From Laburnicola sp. R22_1 (Eukaryota > Ascomycota > Dothideomycetes > Pleosporales > Didymosphaeriaceae): 64,000 bases of DNA. The position numbers and the translations under genes are program-made. The DNA lies in contig JACONQ010000013.1 of the NCBI GenBank assembly GCA_014281115.1, positions 248,001 to 312,000 on the forward strand, written 5' to 3'. The notes under the pieces were generated by a model, which saw only the letters and a list, made by a program, of their open reading frames with translations, made no database searches and had not been told where the DNA came from. Every line of letters begins with the position of its first letter. Position 1 is the stretch's first letter. Shown here one piece after another: positions 1-11,166 of the stretch.

Positions 1-268
1 CTTTAAAGACTTTAAAACAAAAGTTAAAAACCAAAGTAATCGAAAAATTAAAATTATTAAAACCGATAATGGCACGGAATTTGCTAATAGTAATTTTACG
101 CTATTTAATAAACAAAATGGTATTATTTACCAATTTAATTCGCCATATACACCAGAATAAAATGGTTTAATTGAAAGAATAAATAGAACTATAATAGAAA
201 CAGCTAAAAGCTTATTGTTCTATAGTAATTTGCCAACTAGTTACTAGCAATAAGCTGTTAAAAACGCA

Positions 269-1030
269 GTGTATATATATAATATTACACCACATAGTAA
301 TTTAAATTTTATAAGCCCAAATATAAAACTTTATGAAAAGAAACCTAACTATAATAATATTAAAATCTGGGGCTTACTAAGTTACTACTTAGTTAAACAA
401 CAATTAACTAAACTAGAACCTAAAGCCAAAATAGGTATACTAGTAGGTTATAATAACTATAATTATAAAATATTAGATCTAAAAGATAATAAACTAGTGT
501 ATACTAGAGATGCTAAAATTCTTAAAAATTACTTTTATAACTTTAATAACGACTCTAATAAAGAAGTTAATATACTATTTAATAGTAATAATAATATATA
601 CCTAGGCAATAACCTAAATAATAATAATAATAATAATACTATAGAACAAACTATAGATTCTGAAAATCTAGATTTAAATAATAACGAGAATAATAACGAG
701 AATAATAACGAGAATAATAACGAGAATAATAACGAGAGTAATAACGAGAATAATATAAGCTCTCGCGAATTAAGTTTAGATATATTACTCAATAATACTA
801 CTATTAATAATAATAATAAAAGAATTATTTCTAATACCTATAATATAAGGCAAAACTTTAAAAGAATAACTTTAGAAAACTTAGATGAGTTAATAGATAA
901 ACTAGCCTTATTAATAACTAAAAATAATAAACCAACTAGCTATAAAGAAGCTATAAATAGTAAAGATAAAGATAATTGGCTAAAAGCTATGGAACTAGAA
1001 ATTAGTCAACTAAATAATCAAAATACTTAG
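269..1030 (+). pseudogene. Copia polyprotein fragment: integrase C-terminus and Asn-rich linker
   Basis: This is the longest stop-free piece of the dead Copia polyprotein, about 250 codons. The first 90 residues are the C-terminal part of the integrase (CWGLLSYY-like block and GILVGYNN). An Asn/Glu-rich linker follows, and the last residues (KEAINSKDKDNWLKAMELEISQLNNQNT) lead into the reverse transcriptase, which continues in frame after a TAG where Trp is expected. It is not an independent gene. The leucine-rich open frame on the opposite strand (535-792) is only the complement of the Asn repeat. Confidence 0.8.
675..755 (+). repeat. Short tandem repeat coding Asn-Asn-Glu-Asn units
   Basis: About six units of 12 nt with the core ATAATAACGAGA lie in tandem inside the Copia linker between integrase and reverse transcriptase. 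The period is a multiple of three, so copy-number changes would keep the frame. Confidence 0.8.
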
Positions 1031-1985
1031 AAAATAGTAAATTTACCTAACAATAGAAAATCTTTATAAGGTCGTTGGGTTTTTAAAATTAAAATAGATA
1101 AAAATAATAATCTATTAAAATATAAAGCCCGATGGGTAGTAAAAGGTTATAGTCAAATTTATGGCTTAGATTATCTAGAAACCTTTGCTAATACAGTAAG
1201 AATTGAAATTATAAGGCTATTACTATTTTTTGCCTATTTTTTAGATCTTGAAATACATTAATTAGATATTAAAAACGCCTTTTTATATGCCCCTATAGAT
1301 TCTAAAATCTATATAGAATAATCTATTAGTTTTAATAAATTTAGACATAAAGTCTATAAATTAAATAAATCTTTATATGGCCTAAAATAAGCTCCTAGAG
1401 CTTAGTATCTATACCTAAAAGATAAATTACAACAACTAGGTTTTTATTCTATCTTTACTAAACAAGAAATCTTTACTAATAAAATAACTAATTTAAAAGA
1501 AAAAAATCTTCCTAATTGTCTATATAGACGATATACTAGTAATTAGTAAAAGTCTAGAAACTATTACTATATTAAAAACTAAATTAAATATATTACTAGA
1601 AGTTAGTAACCTAGGAGAAGCTAGCTACTTTCTAGGTATGGAAATTATTAGAAATAGAAAAGAAAAAACACTTTATTTAAAACAAACTAAATATATTAAT
1701 AATATGCTTAAAAATATAATAAACTAAATCTAAATCAAATTGATTCGCCTAGCGATCTAGGAATTAAACTAAATAAAAATACTAAACAAGCTTCTTTAGA
1801 AGAAATTAATTTATATCAACAATATATAGGTAGTTTAATCTATCTAATAACTTATATAAGACTAGATATAGCATTTAGTGTATATAATTACGCTAGACAT
1901 ATATTAAATCCTAATAAACAACACTACACTACTGTTAATAGAATATTTAAATATTTAAATAAAATAATAAACTTAGGCCTATACT

Positions 1986-2246
<261 letters not shown>

Positions 2247-2794
2247 TTATGAATATGATATACAGACGCTAACTGGGGCGGCGACCTAATAACTAGAAAA
2301 AGTACTACTAGTTATATATTTACCTTTAATAGAATACCTATTAGTTGGGCTAGTAAACTATAAAAATCGACTGCTTTATTAATATGTAAAGCTGAGTATA
2401 TGGCTCTAAAAGAATCTATAAAAGAATATACCTATTTAATAAATATATATAAATAATTAGAAATTAATAAACTATTAAATATAAAAACTCCTAATTTCTT
2501 TATATTCTCTAATAATAAACCTACTATTAATTTAGCATTTAAATCTAAACATTATAGTAAAACTAAACATATTAATATATAATATTACTACGTAAGAGAA
2601 AAAATATAAGAAAAAATAATAAATCTAGACTATATACCTATAAAAAACAACTAGTAGATATATTAACAAAAGCTCTTAATAATAATACCTATAACTATAT
2701 ATTTCAAAATCTTAATATAAAATAAAAAGAGTTAAAACTATAGTAGTAATAAGCAAAATATCCTAAATAAAGTATATATTGCTTACGGGGACGT

Positions 2795-3000
2795 GTTAAA
2801 ACTATATTAGTAAGTAAAATAAATAATAAAATAATATATTAGAATTTCGCTGTTATAATAAAAGATAAATAGATAAATAACTATAAGCTACCTAAAAATA
2901 AACTAAAATAGTCGTTCCTATAATAAGTTACAATTAAAGCCAGAGTTAACTTTAAGTAACACACAAAAAGTTTACTAAAAGATAATTATAAGAAATCTAA
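2795..3000 (+). repeat. Probable start of the Copia 3' LTR
   Basis: Downstream of RNase H a purine-rich tract (ACGGGGACG) is followed by TGTTAAAACTATATTAG at 2795. That arrangement fits a polypurine tract followed by an LTR beginning with TG. The right-hand LTR end cannot be fixed because the partner LTR lies outside the window, so the end given here is nominal. The AT-rich DNA from here to about 3370 shows no other recognisable feature. Confidence 0.35.
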
Positions 3001-3369
3001 TATTATATATATTAAATTACTTAAAACTAAAACCAAAATATAATATAAAACTAACCTAATAAATATTATAAAATACGCTATCGTAATATAAATAAGCTCG
3101 TAATTAATTTTTCTAAATTAATAACTTTTGACAAAACTTGTCGCAATTTAGCGCTTTAACAATTTTAAGCAATTGCTAAAAAGAATATACTAAATAAGGC
3201 AATATTATATGTATTAAATTACTTATTACTAAAAAACAAAATATAATATATAAAAGACTTATTTTATAATATAAAATACATTAGCGTATAATAAACTAAG
3301 GAGTAATAAATTATGCTAAAATAAGGCGTTTATTATTAACGTTATAACTAAGTAATAGTAAAATAAAGT

Positions 3370-3612
3370 TTATAATAGCTTATATATAAAACACTAGTTT
3401 ATATATAAAACACTAGTTTGTATATAAAATACTAGTTTGTATATAAAACACTAGTTTGTATATAAAACACTAGTTTGTATATAAAACACTAGTTTGCATA
3501 TAAAATAATAGCTTATATATAAAACACTAGTCTGTATATAAAATAATAGCTCGTATATAAAATACTATTACATATAAAACACTAGTTTAAACATTAGTTT
3601 AAAACACTAGCA
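3370..3612 (+). repeat. Minisatellite, about 19-bp unit
   Basis: About eleven imperfect tandem units of TATATAAAACACTAGTTTG lie just left of the pogo element. Variants include AAATAATAGC and AAATACTAG. The last copies are shortened. No coding potential is seen. Confidence 0.85.
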
Positions 3613-3663
3613 CGTATAAAAGTTAAAGGCATAATTAAACTATACAAAACTAAGTATTCGTTA

Positions 3664-5499
3664 ACCTAGATTATAAGCGAGTCGCCCTTATAAGCGAGTC
3701 GCCCACCTTATTAACTTTCTACGACGCGTCACCTACAAACTACAATGGCTTAACTAACTTCTACTTAATTACCCTACAACAAAGCAGATATCTACCTTGC
3801 TATCCTAGCTATTAATTAGAACCAAATTCAGACTGTACAAGAGGCTGTACGGGCTTATAATGTCCCCCAATCAACGCTGCGCGACCGACGCGCCGGGAAG
3901 CCTGCGCGACGCGATTGCCAGCCCAACTTAAGAAAGCTTACCAAGCTAGAAGAGGAGGTGATTATTAAGTATATACTTAATCTAGATTCGCGAGGGTTTG
4001 CGCCTACTCTAGAAGCTGTGCGGAATATAGCGGATAAGTTGCTCGCTAAGCGCGGCAGTGGCCAGGTTGGTTAATAGTGGCCTAGAAACTTTGTCAAGCG
4101 AACAGACAGCCTTACTACGCGGTTTAATCGACTATACAACCACTAGAGAGCGCTCTGCGAGAATCCAAAAGCTATACAACGCTAGTTTAACCTCGTAGCG
4201 CGTACAAAGGCCACCTACAGTATCTACAACGAGGACACCTTCAACTTTAACGAGACTAGCTTTCTAATGGGCAAGATATCCTCCCAGCTAGTTGTCACGG
4301 GATTAGAGAGACGTAGCCAGCCAAAAGCAATCTAGCTAGGTAATCGCAAATAGGTCACAGTGATCTATAGAATTAACGCTACTAGGTGGGCAATCCCACC
4401 CTTTGTTATTTTCGCTGGCTAGTATTACCTCTCTGCCTAGTATAAGGGCGAGGATATACTAGGCGACTAGACTATTAGGCTTAGCAACAACGGTTGGACT
4501 ACTAACAAGCTTAGTATTGCCTGGCTACAGCACTTTATTAAGCATATAGCAGCGCGTAGGGTAGGCGCGCGCTAGCTGCTTATACTTAACGGCCATAAGA
4601 GCCACAAGTCGCTTAAATTCCAAGAAATCTGCAAGGATAACAATATCTATACTCTCTATATGCCGCCACATTCGTCGCACCTCCTGCAGCCGCTAGACGT
4701 TGGCTATTTCTCGCCATTAAAGCGGGCGTACGGGTGCCAAGTGTCGAGCCTAATACGCGACCATATCAACTATATTACTAAGCTTGAGTTCCTACCTGCC
4801 TTCCGCGCCGCCTACAACTAGTTAATTACAAAGGAGAATATCTGCGCAAGCTTTTAGGGCGCTGAACTAGCCCTACACAATCTAGAGGTAGTAATCTCAA
4901 AGCTTAATGTTAAGCTAAGGACGCCATTGCCAGCAACCCTACTAGAGGCTGTGTGGGAGGCTAAAACACCTAGCAATGTGCGCGAACTAGAGGCTCAATT
5001 AACGTTAATTCGCGAGCGGATTCGCGCGCATAAGAGCTTGTTACCTGCTTCTATTATTGAGAGGCTTAATCAGCTAGAAAGAGGCTCTTCTAAAGCAATG
5101 CATTAAATAGCGCTTATGCGCAAGCAAATCTTAAGCCTTGAGAGAGCAAATGAGGCCGCCACAACGCGCAAGAATCGCAAAAAGAAGCGGATCTAGAAGC
5201 AAGGCACCCTATTAAAGGCAGAGGGAGAGGATATTATTACTTAAAGGGCTGTTGAGCAGCAACTTAAGGGAGAAACGCGTCAAGGCAAGGCGCAATTAGG
5301 TACCAGCCGGCAGGCCTTAGCGCGCTGCGGTCGCTGCAGAGAGACTGGCCATAACTCACGAACGTGTGAAAAGCGTACTGTAGATACTACTTGAACTAGG
5401 ACAGCTCTTATATTAATATTATTTTATTGCGTTGTGGATGTACAGGCTATAAAAGGCTGAGAGAGTTGACAAGGTGGGCGACTCGCTTATAATCTAGGT
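3664..5499 (+). mobile_element. Fot1/pogo DNA transposon, full length, 1,836 bp
   Basis: The inverted ends match: the left starts ACCTAGATTATAAGCGAGTC and the right end is its reverse complement, extending to the shared GCCCACCTT. TA dinucleotides at 3662-3663 and 5500-5501 are the target duplication expected for Tc1/mariner-pogo elements. The left TIR contains an extra 17-bp duplication (TTATAAGCGAGTCGCCC) absent from the right TIR. Length matches Fot1-type elements of about 1.9 kb. GC content is higher than in surrounding DNA, suggesting milder RIP. Confidence 0.93.
3745..5394 (+). pseudogene. Pogo/Fot1 transposase, 549 codons, inactivated
   Basis: From ATG 3745 to TGA 5394 one frame runs through with many TAA/TAG at Gln or Trp sites. 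The N-terminus is the CENP-B-like helix-turn-helix (VPQSTLRDR), followed by the DDE domain. In the DDE core, the first catalytic Asp reads Asn (FNFNETSF) and the second also reads Asn (LLILNGHKSH). The third block, PHSSHLLQPLDVGYF, is intact. Both Asp to Asn changes are G to A, as RIP makes on the opposite strand. A C-terminal CCHC zinc knuckle is present (CGRCRETGHNSRTC). Length agrees with Fot1-type transposases of about 540 aa. Confidence 0.9.
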
Positions 5500-5998
5500 T
5501 AGTCTAAATTATTTTGTATTGAACATCTTCGTCGTGTGGAGATTCTAACTAAGGTCGAGTCCGCACCATACACAGAGAGGAGTAAAACAGGGGGCACTAA
5601 AACCCATTACCTAGCACACAGTGGTAGTAACAAAATATACACAAAATAACGATGATTTTGTTGTTGACTTTCTTCACAGCAGCATTGTTAACGGCAGTTA
5701 ATGGACAGTCTGCTATCTGGCATAACTGAGTCACATGTTATCTCTTAACTGGTGGACCGTTGGAGAGCCGCAGTGGACCGCGGAGTCGCAACCGCGGGAG
5801 CAGTGTGGGCGATGGGACGCTCAACCATGGTTTGGTCGTCGCGTTCGCGACCTGGCAGCAGCGCAACCATGGTTCGCCGTACGCACAGCGTATAAAGTCT
5901 GCCTGCTCTTGCGACGTCGGCGACGCCCAGTATACCAAATCTTCATCTTTAACGCACGACCACCACCACCGTCTTTCGAAGCCAGCTCTTCATCCATC

Positions 5999-6508
5999 AT
6001 GTCCAGCGACGCGACAACATTCTGGCGGCCTGACTACACCACTTCTTCCACACAGGGCAGCACGGCTGTGGTGGAGTTCCAAGAGTACATAGAGGATTAG
6101 CTGGGCAAAGTTAAGGACAATCCCTAGAGATTTAGCGATCTTGTACGGCAAGCAGGGTTGTTAGAGGGGCCTCTTGATCTCAACATCTTTAACAACACCC
6201 GGCCCCAGCTGTTTAGGCCCTATTAGCTAGTCCTGCGACTCCAGATCCTGGAGTGCAAAGCACTCCTTTAGTACCTAGATAGAGGGTTAGGTTGGGCGTT
6301 TATACTGCAACAACAGGATAAAGTAGAGGCGTTGCTAGAGAAGCTTAAAGACAAGGACTGGCAAAGCAAAGGCATAGGGCAGCTGCCAGACAATGAGCGG
6401 CGGTTCCTTAGGGACTGCAGGAGTTCGAAAGCGCAGCTATGGCGCGAGAAGCTCATGGACGCGGTGGCGATCATCTGGGGTGCCGTCGAGGCGGGGGACC
6501 GCGACTGA
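5999..6508 (+). pseudogene. ORF of the unclassified element, with internal TAG codons
   Basis: From ATG 5999 a 169-codon frame runs to TGA 6508 with four in-frame TAG codons, each consistent with CAG or TGG converted by RIP. The peptide begins MSSDATTFWRPDYTT and later reads QLPDNERRFLRDC and GAVEAGDRD. I recognise no family. The reading is supported by the stops being limited to TAG and by the charged, non-repetitive composition after the first 40 residues. It could be a capsid-like or accessory protein of the element, but nothing seen proves it. Confidence 0.45.
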
Positions 6509-7144
6509 GCGATGAGGGTGAGGGTGAGCGGCGGCGGCGGGAGCACGGGGGAGATGGGCGGCGGCGAGGTCCTGGGGGGGCGGAATACGGCTCGCCAGTT
6601 GCGAGGGGAGATCCACTGTGGGAGAGAGTTAACAAAATAGTTAGGTTAGTTGCTGTTGTGATTGTTGTTGTTGTTGTTGTTGCAGCGAAAAATGTTGTCA
6701 AAGAAATCATCGATTACGTAACACGGTGGTCGGTCAAACAGCCGGCCCGGGATCACGTGACATCACGGATTGACCCCGGGGGAGAAAAATTATTTTGTAT
6801 ATAGATTGCTAGGTAGCCAGTTTATTAAAATTAATCAACTAGTTTAACAATACTAACTCGATTACCTTCTTATCTATTTATTTACTTTTTACAATATTAT
6901 ATAGAACTCTAGCGTGTACTTTTTAGTATTAGTAAGTATCTTAGCGTTAGCAAGTATCTTAGCGTTAGTAGGGCCGCTATTAACTAAGTAGATAGTAGGA
7001 CGTAGAGAGATAGTAGGAGATTTATTAAAGACAACCTTAATATAGTAATAGAGTAATAGTGTATCTAGTATATATTATCCTTATTTTACTACTTATAAGA
7101 AATATACCTATTAATATATTAACTTATATTATTTATAATAATCT
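6509..7144. other. Non-coding right half of the unclassified element
   Basis: This part contains a short TTG/GTT microsatellite (about 6653-6686), a GC-rich patch ending near 6790, then AT-rich DNA with a duplicated AGTATCTTAGCGTTAG unit near 6925-6975. No gene is seen. Confidence 0.5.
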
Positions 7145-7384
7145 AGATTGTATGGTGCGAACTCGACCTTAGTTAGAATCTCTACACGACGAAGATATTT
7201 AATAATAATCTAGATAGCGGTTTATAACTTAGAATAGTAAAAGAAAAATAAATAACTATAGTATTACCCTACTAAAGTTTTATCCCTCTCCTAAAGTTCT
7301 AAGTAGTCTCTTTATAAAAAATTTACTTATAGAAGCCTTATACTAAGACTACTAAGCTTACTTAGTAGTTTAAATACGCTTTTT

Positions 7385-7520
7385 TTATTATTACCTTTTT
7401 ATGCCTTATTTAATTACTAAGTAGGGGGCTCTGCTTTTTTTATTATACTATTTAAGATAAAAGCCTTTGTTATCCTACTCCTAGGTAGATAAAATAACGT
7501 CATATAAAGCTTTAAAAAAT
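7385..7520 (-). repeat. RIP-degraded copy of the MITE found at 38482-38988
   Basis: The segment around TACTAAGTAGGGGGCTCTGC and AAAGCCTTTGTTATCCTACTC matches, inverted, the interior of the 38.5-kb MITE (about 38770-38930). The differences seen are mostly C to T and G to A. Element ends could not be found here. Confidence 0.7.
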
Positions 7521-7694
7521 TACTTATTTAGGCTATTTGTGTATATCTGCGCAAGTCTATATATATTTATATATCTCTAAGCATTTTTATACTAGTAAAT
7601 TACTTATATAAAAATACGCACAAATATATAAGTCTGTGTATATCTATGCATAATTTGTATAGTTAAGTAGAAAAACTTTTCTAATAAACTAGTA
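7503..7694 (+). repeat. About 190-bp direct repeat, copy 1
   Basis: The segment from TATAAAGCTTTAAAAAATTA to AACTTTTCTAATAAA recurs in the same orientation at 11167-11353 with mostly transition differences. It contains an internal duplication of an ATTACTTA...TTTGTG...AAGTCT block. It may be an LTR pair or two copies of a short repeat; no target duplication was identified. Confidence 0.65.
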
Positions 7695-8951
7695 AGCTAT
7701 ATACTACCCCTTAGAACTTTGCTACTACCTATCTTCTTTATACTTTCTTTACTACTACTTACTCTTACTTTTATTACGCTATTACCTTTACTTTTTATTA
7801 TTTTAATACGTCTATAAGATCTTAACTACTACTAGAAGCTTTTTCTACTATAGCTACGCATGCGCGCTCTAGCAACGTATAAAAATACTCTTTTTTTTCT
7901 AATAGTTACCTACTACTATATTTTAGTCTATTCTCTAGTCTTACTAATAATATAATAGTAAAAAGCTATTATTATTATATAAATATTACTATATTATTAC
8001 TTAGGCCTCTATATAAAAGAATAGTCTTATACTTAAGAATTTAGAATTATATAAAAATAGTATATAGCCTAAATAGATTATTAGTTATAGCCTTTAGAAT
8101 AGTATAATTAATTTAATTCTTTAGTAGGCCTACCTTAACTATATTTTATAGTAGATAGGCTAGATACCTAATATTATCTAGCTAGTTATTTATACTAGTT
8201 CTAAATTCTCTAGTAGCTATCTAACTATAAGTATTAGATAACTTAATTTTAAAACGCTAGAAAGCTAGCTTACTATATATATTAAAGTGTTAGATTTAAT
8301 ATTAGAAAAAGTTTTAAGCAAGTATAAATACCTAGAGTACCTAAGTAACTTTAAGCACGCCTACGCACGCCTACGCACTAAATACGCTTAGAGCGCACTA
8401 GTAATACTATTTTTTTCTTAGTGTGTATATGCGTAAGATTGCGTAAAAATGCGCACCTATACCGCTAGTATACCTAGAGTAGCTAGGGCAGCTAGGGTAC
8501 CCTAGGTGCCTATACTACCTATAAAATACTAATTAATAAGCTAATAAAGCTCTTTAATTGGCTAGAATTTAAAAAAAGCTTAGTAAGCTGCTTAGTAAGC
8601 TGCTTAGTAAGTTTTTAAAAAAAAGATTTTTTAAAGTATAATGTTAAAGTCTCTTACTAAATAGTAATTACTAGTTAATATAATAGTACTAATTACTAGC
8701 GTGTTATATAAAACTTCTACCTAACTCTAAATTCTAGATTTTGTAGGTTTAAAAATAGAAAAAATATAGTTTTATAATTATTTAAAAGAATTAGATTAGG
8801 CGAAAATTAGTGGCTTAGTAAAGAACACTATTTTAAAAAGTTTAAACTTTAATAACTTTTTAACTACTTTATTATTATTATTATAACTTTTTAAAATTTA
8901 TATAATAATTTATTAGTACTATATTTTTATATAATAATATAACGTAATATA
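7695..8951. other. AT-rich, RIP-flattened DNA, no gene recognised
   Basis: TpA-rich sequence with scattered CTAG and stops in all frames. A short GC-richer patch near 8350-8520 (CACGCCTACGCACGCCTACG, later CTAGGGCAGCTAGGGTACCC) resembles the sequence style of the flanking 190-bp repeats. No domain could be read. Confidence 0.5.
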
Positions 8952-9299
8952 ACATAATTTACTAGTAAGTAACCTACACTAGTAAGCGCGCTACCTTTAC
9001 TAAGACTTTACTAAACTATTTTATTTATTATTAGACTATATTATAACACTACTTAAAAATATATACTAAGTTAATATATCTAATTTAGATTCTTTCTCTT
9101 TAACTCTCTGGCAGGTTTACGCATTATATTTAGGTTACCTATAGATACTATAATGCCATTAAGTTAATAGCCCTATTACAGCGCGACTAGTACCTAATAA
9201 CTATTTATCCTTCTTCTATTTACTAGCGTTCTTAGAAGTGACTAGCTAAGATCCCTCTACTACTATAAGTAATCCCTAATACTAGATATATCTTCTTTT

Positions 9300-10918
9300 A
9301 CGCGATTTTTATTTTATAGTCTTCTTAATTATCTTGTAAAGATCTGTAATTTTATTTAATACTAGTACCTAACTATGTATTACACTTAGAGCACCTTTTT
9401 TAAACTTCTTAAGTATCTATATAGTTAAAGTTAGTAATAAATTAAAGTAATCTCTAATTCTCTTACGAACTAGTGTTAATTACGCCTTAAATTCGCGTAG
9501 GTTACTTAGTGTTTTAGACTCCTAGATAGTAGACTCTTTAATAGGCAGACTAGATGTATGGATACGAATATTAAAATGCTGTAACACCTTCTCTAGATTT
9601 AATAGGACTAGCCTAGTACCGTAAAAACTACTCTTAATTATCTCTATAGAGAAAATCTTTAAAAACGCGGTTTTAAAGGCTAGAAGAAACTTAATCTTTA
9701 TAATGTGGGTTATTAGCTAACGCGCTAAGCCTAAGATCTTAGCACTATATACCTTCTTTAGTAGGAAGAAATAGTCTATATCTAATAGCTATAGTAGGTG
9801 TGATAAATATAGTAGTATATAGAGAGTAATAATCTTATATTTCTTATAGTAATTCTAGAACTTAATTAAGTTATAGCTCTTATAGCTATTAATAACTAGC
9901 AGCTAATAGGTTTCTTTAGCGCGTTCCTTTATATGCGCGTTAAAGTGTTTTAACCACGTGTTATAGAACCAGATCGAAGTTACCTTACGCCGACTACCGA
10001 GGTTTCCCCGGCGCTAGTCCCGATTAGGTACTAGCGCGTTCTTAGCGCGCCTCGCGCGCCTTATGAGCTTAGTCAGCACCTTTGGCTGGCACCCATACGT
10101 AGATTCTGTCAATATTAACTTTTTTAATTATTAGTCACCTAAGCTCTCTAACACCACGCGATACTAAGCTTATTATTTATCTAGCTATTCTCGCTAATAG
10201 CGATTACCTAATCGCTAGGAATTAACGCGTCTTTATACTAAATAGATATATAACGCTTACTAGCGTAGATAATAAAGAGAGAAATTACCTATCTAGTAGC
10301 GCAGATACTCTAGATTACTATAATCTACTAGCGGTTGCCTGGCTATATTAATTTAGGTTTCGCACGTCTCTCTAATACTATAATTATAAGCTAAGACCCT
10401 ATAACCCCTATTAGGAAGCCTAATTTATTAAAGTTGTAGGTGTTCTTATTTATAATACTATACTTAACTTTAATACCCTTTATAAGCTTAAACTACGTAT
10501 TTATAACCTTAGAATCTTTTTATTATGCTCTCTAGTTATTGTATAACTAAGACTAACGCGTTTTAACTTTACGTCTGCGCTTAATAAACCTATCTATCTA
10601 GTTAATACTAATAGGTGGCTTTCCTCTCTATAAACGTAGTAAATTGGCTATTGTGCGTATTATAAGCTTTGTAGAAGGAAATCTACGCGTGTTTAGCTTA
10701 ATTATACGATTAATAAGCGCCTGCTACTTAAGGAGAGTAAAATTCTTTAATTTAGATAGGTTATTGCGTTGTGTAGTTGTTCTATTGCGTCTTTAATTAA
10801 GCGTTCTGCGATTAATGTTATATAGCCCTACTACTGCTCGCTCTATAAGATTTAGGTCTTGTTTAATAGCTCTAATAGCAATAAGTAACTAAGCTTTATT
10901 AGATAGCTTAGAAGACAT
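9300..10918 (-). pseudogene. Pogo/Fot1 transposase, heavily RIP-mutated
   Basis: On the minus strand from ATG 10918 the frame shows a CENP-B-type DNA-binding region (RNRTTTQRNNLSKLKNF), then DDE blocks: NTYNFNKLGF in place of YNFDETGF, LERRAKPKLI, PGNR, LLVINSYKSY in place of LLILDGHGSH, and YLSHLL-stop-LLDIDYF in place of PHSSHLLQPLDVGYF. Two catalytic Asp positions read Asn, as in the first pogo copy. Stops are dense, mostly TAA/TAG at Gln or Trp sites. A solo LTR at 9959-10153 splits the frame between KLSIAW and LKHFNAHI. The C-terminal limit is approximate. Confidence 0.85.
9959..10153. repeat. Solo LTR, 195 bp, inside the pogo transposase
   Basis: The insert begins TGTTATAGAACC and ends GCTCTCTAACA, the TG...CA outline of an LTR, and is bounded by a perfect 5-bp target duplication CCACG (9954-9958 and 10154-10158). 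It interrupts the transposase exactly between residues that are contiguous in the family. It is clearly richer in GC than the host transposon, so it arrived later or escaped most RIP. No internal retrotransposon region remains. Confidence 0.85.
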
Positions 10919-11015
10919 AGTAGGTGGTTGTATTATAATGGTATTATTAGTGATAGTGGGGTCTTGGCAAAGGTAACGCGCTTACTAGTGTAGGTTACTT
11001 GCTAGTAAATCACGT

Positions 11016-11166
11016 TATATAATAACTAGTAAAATAAAGAGTTTTTTATTAATTACTAACTAATTACGTAATAAAAATAGTATTTTTAACTTAAATAATT
11101 AAAGACTAGTATTTTCTCTATAAATCTATTATAAAAGTAAAATTATAGCTTTACTAGTAAATAAGT
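11016..11166. other. AT-rich spacer between pogo element and direct repeat copy 2
   Basis: No coding or structural signal recognised. Confidence 0.4.

Larger units (their letters stand above)
5516..7203 (+). mobile_element. Unclassified repeat element with inverted ends
   Basis: The left end (5516-5628) carries a roughly 110-bp module containing GTCGTGTGGAGATTCTAAC, GTCGAGTCCGCACCATACA and GAGAGGAGTAAAACAG. The first 55 bp or so recurs inverted at 7145-7203. Related modules occur at 11629-11735 (inverted) and as a pair around 42357-42595. The interior (5630-6790) is GC-rich, unlike the RIP-flattened surroundings. The class is uncertain: inverted ends suggest a DNA transposon or MITE parent, while the TG...CA-like outline of the module would also fit a short LTR. 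Confidence 0.6.
8952..11015 (-). mobile_element. Second Fot1/pogo transposon, 2,064 bp, with nested solo LTR
   Basis: The inverted ends are about 55 bp: left near ACTAGTAAGTAACCTACACT and right GTGTAGGTTACTTGCTAGT, with TA dinucleotides at 8950-8951 and 11016-11017. Removing the nested 195-bp solo LTR and one 5-bp duplication leaves about 1,864 bp, very close to the first pogo element (1,836 bp). The TIR sequence differs from the first element, so it is another family. RIP damage is heavier than in the first element. Confidence 0.88.

Noticed and set aside
535..792. 85-codon Leu-rich minus-strand frame
   Set aside because: It is the complement of the Asn-rich Copia linker repeat; no independent coding signal.
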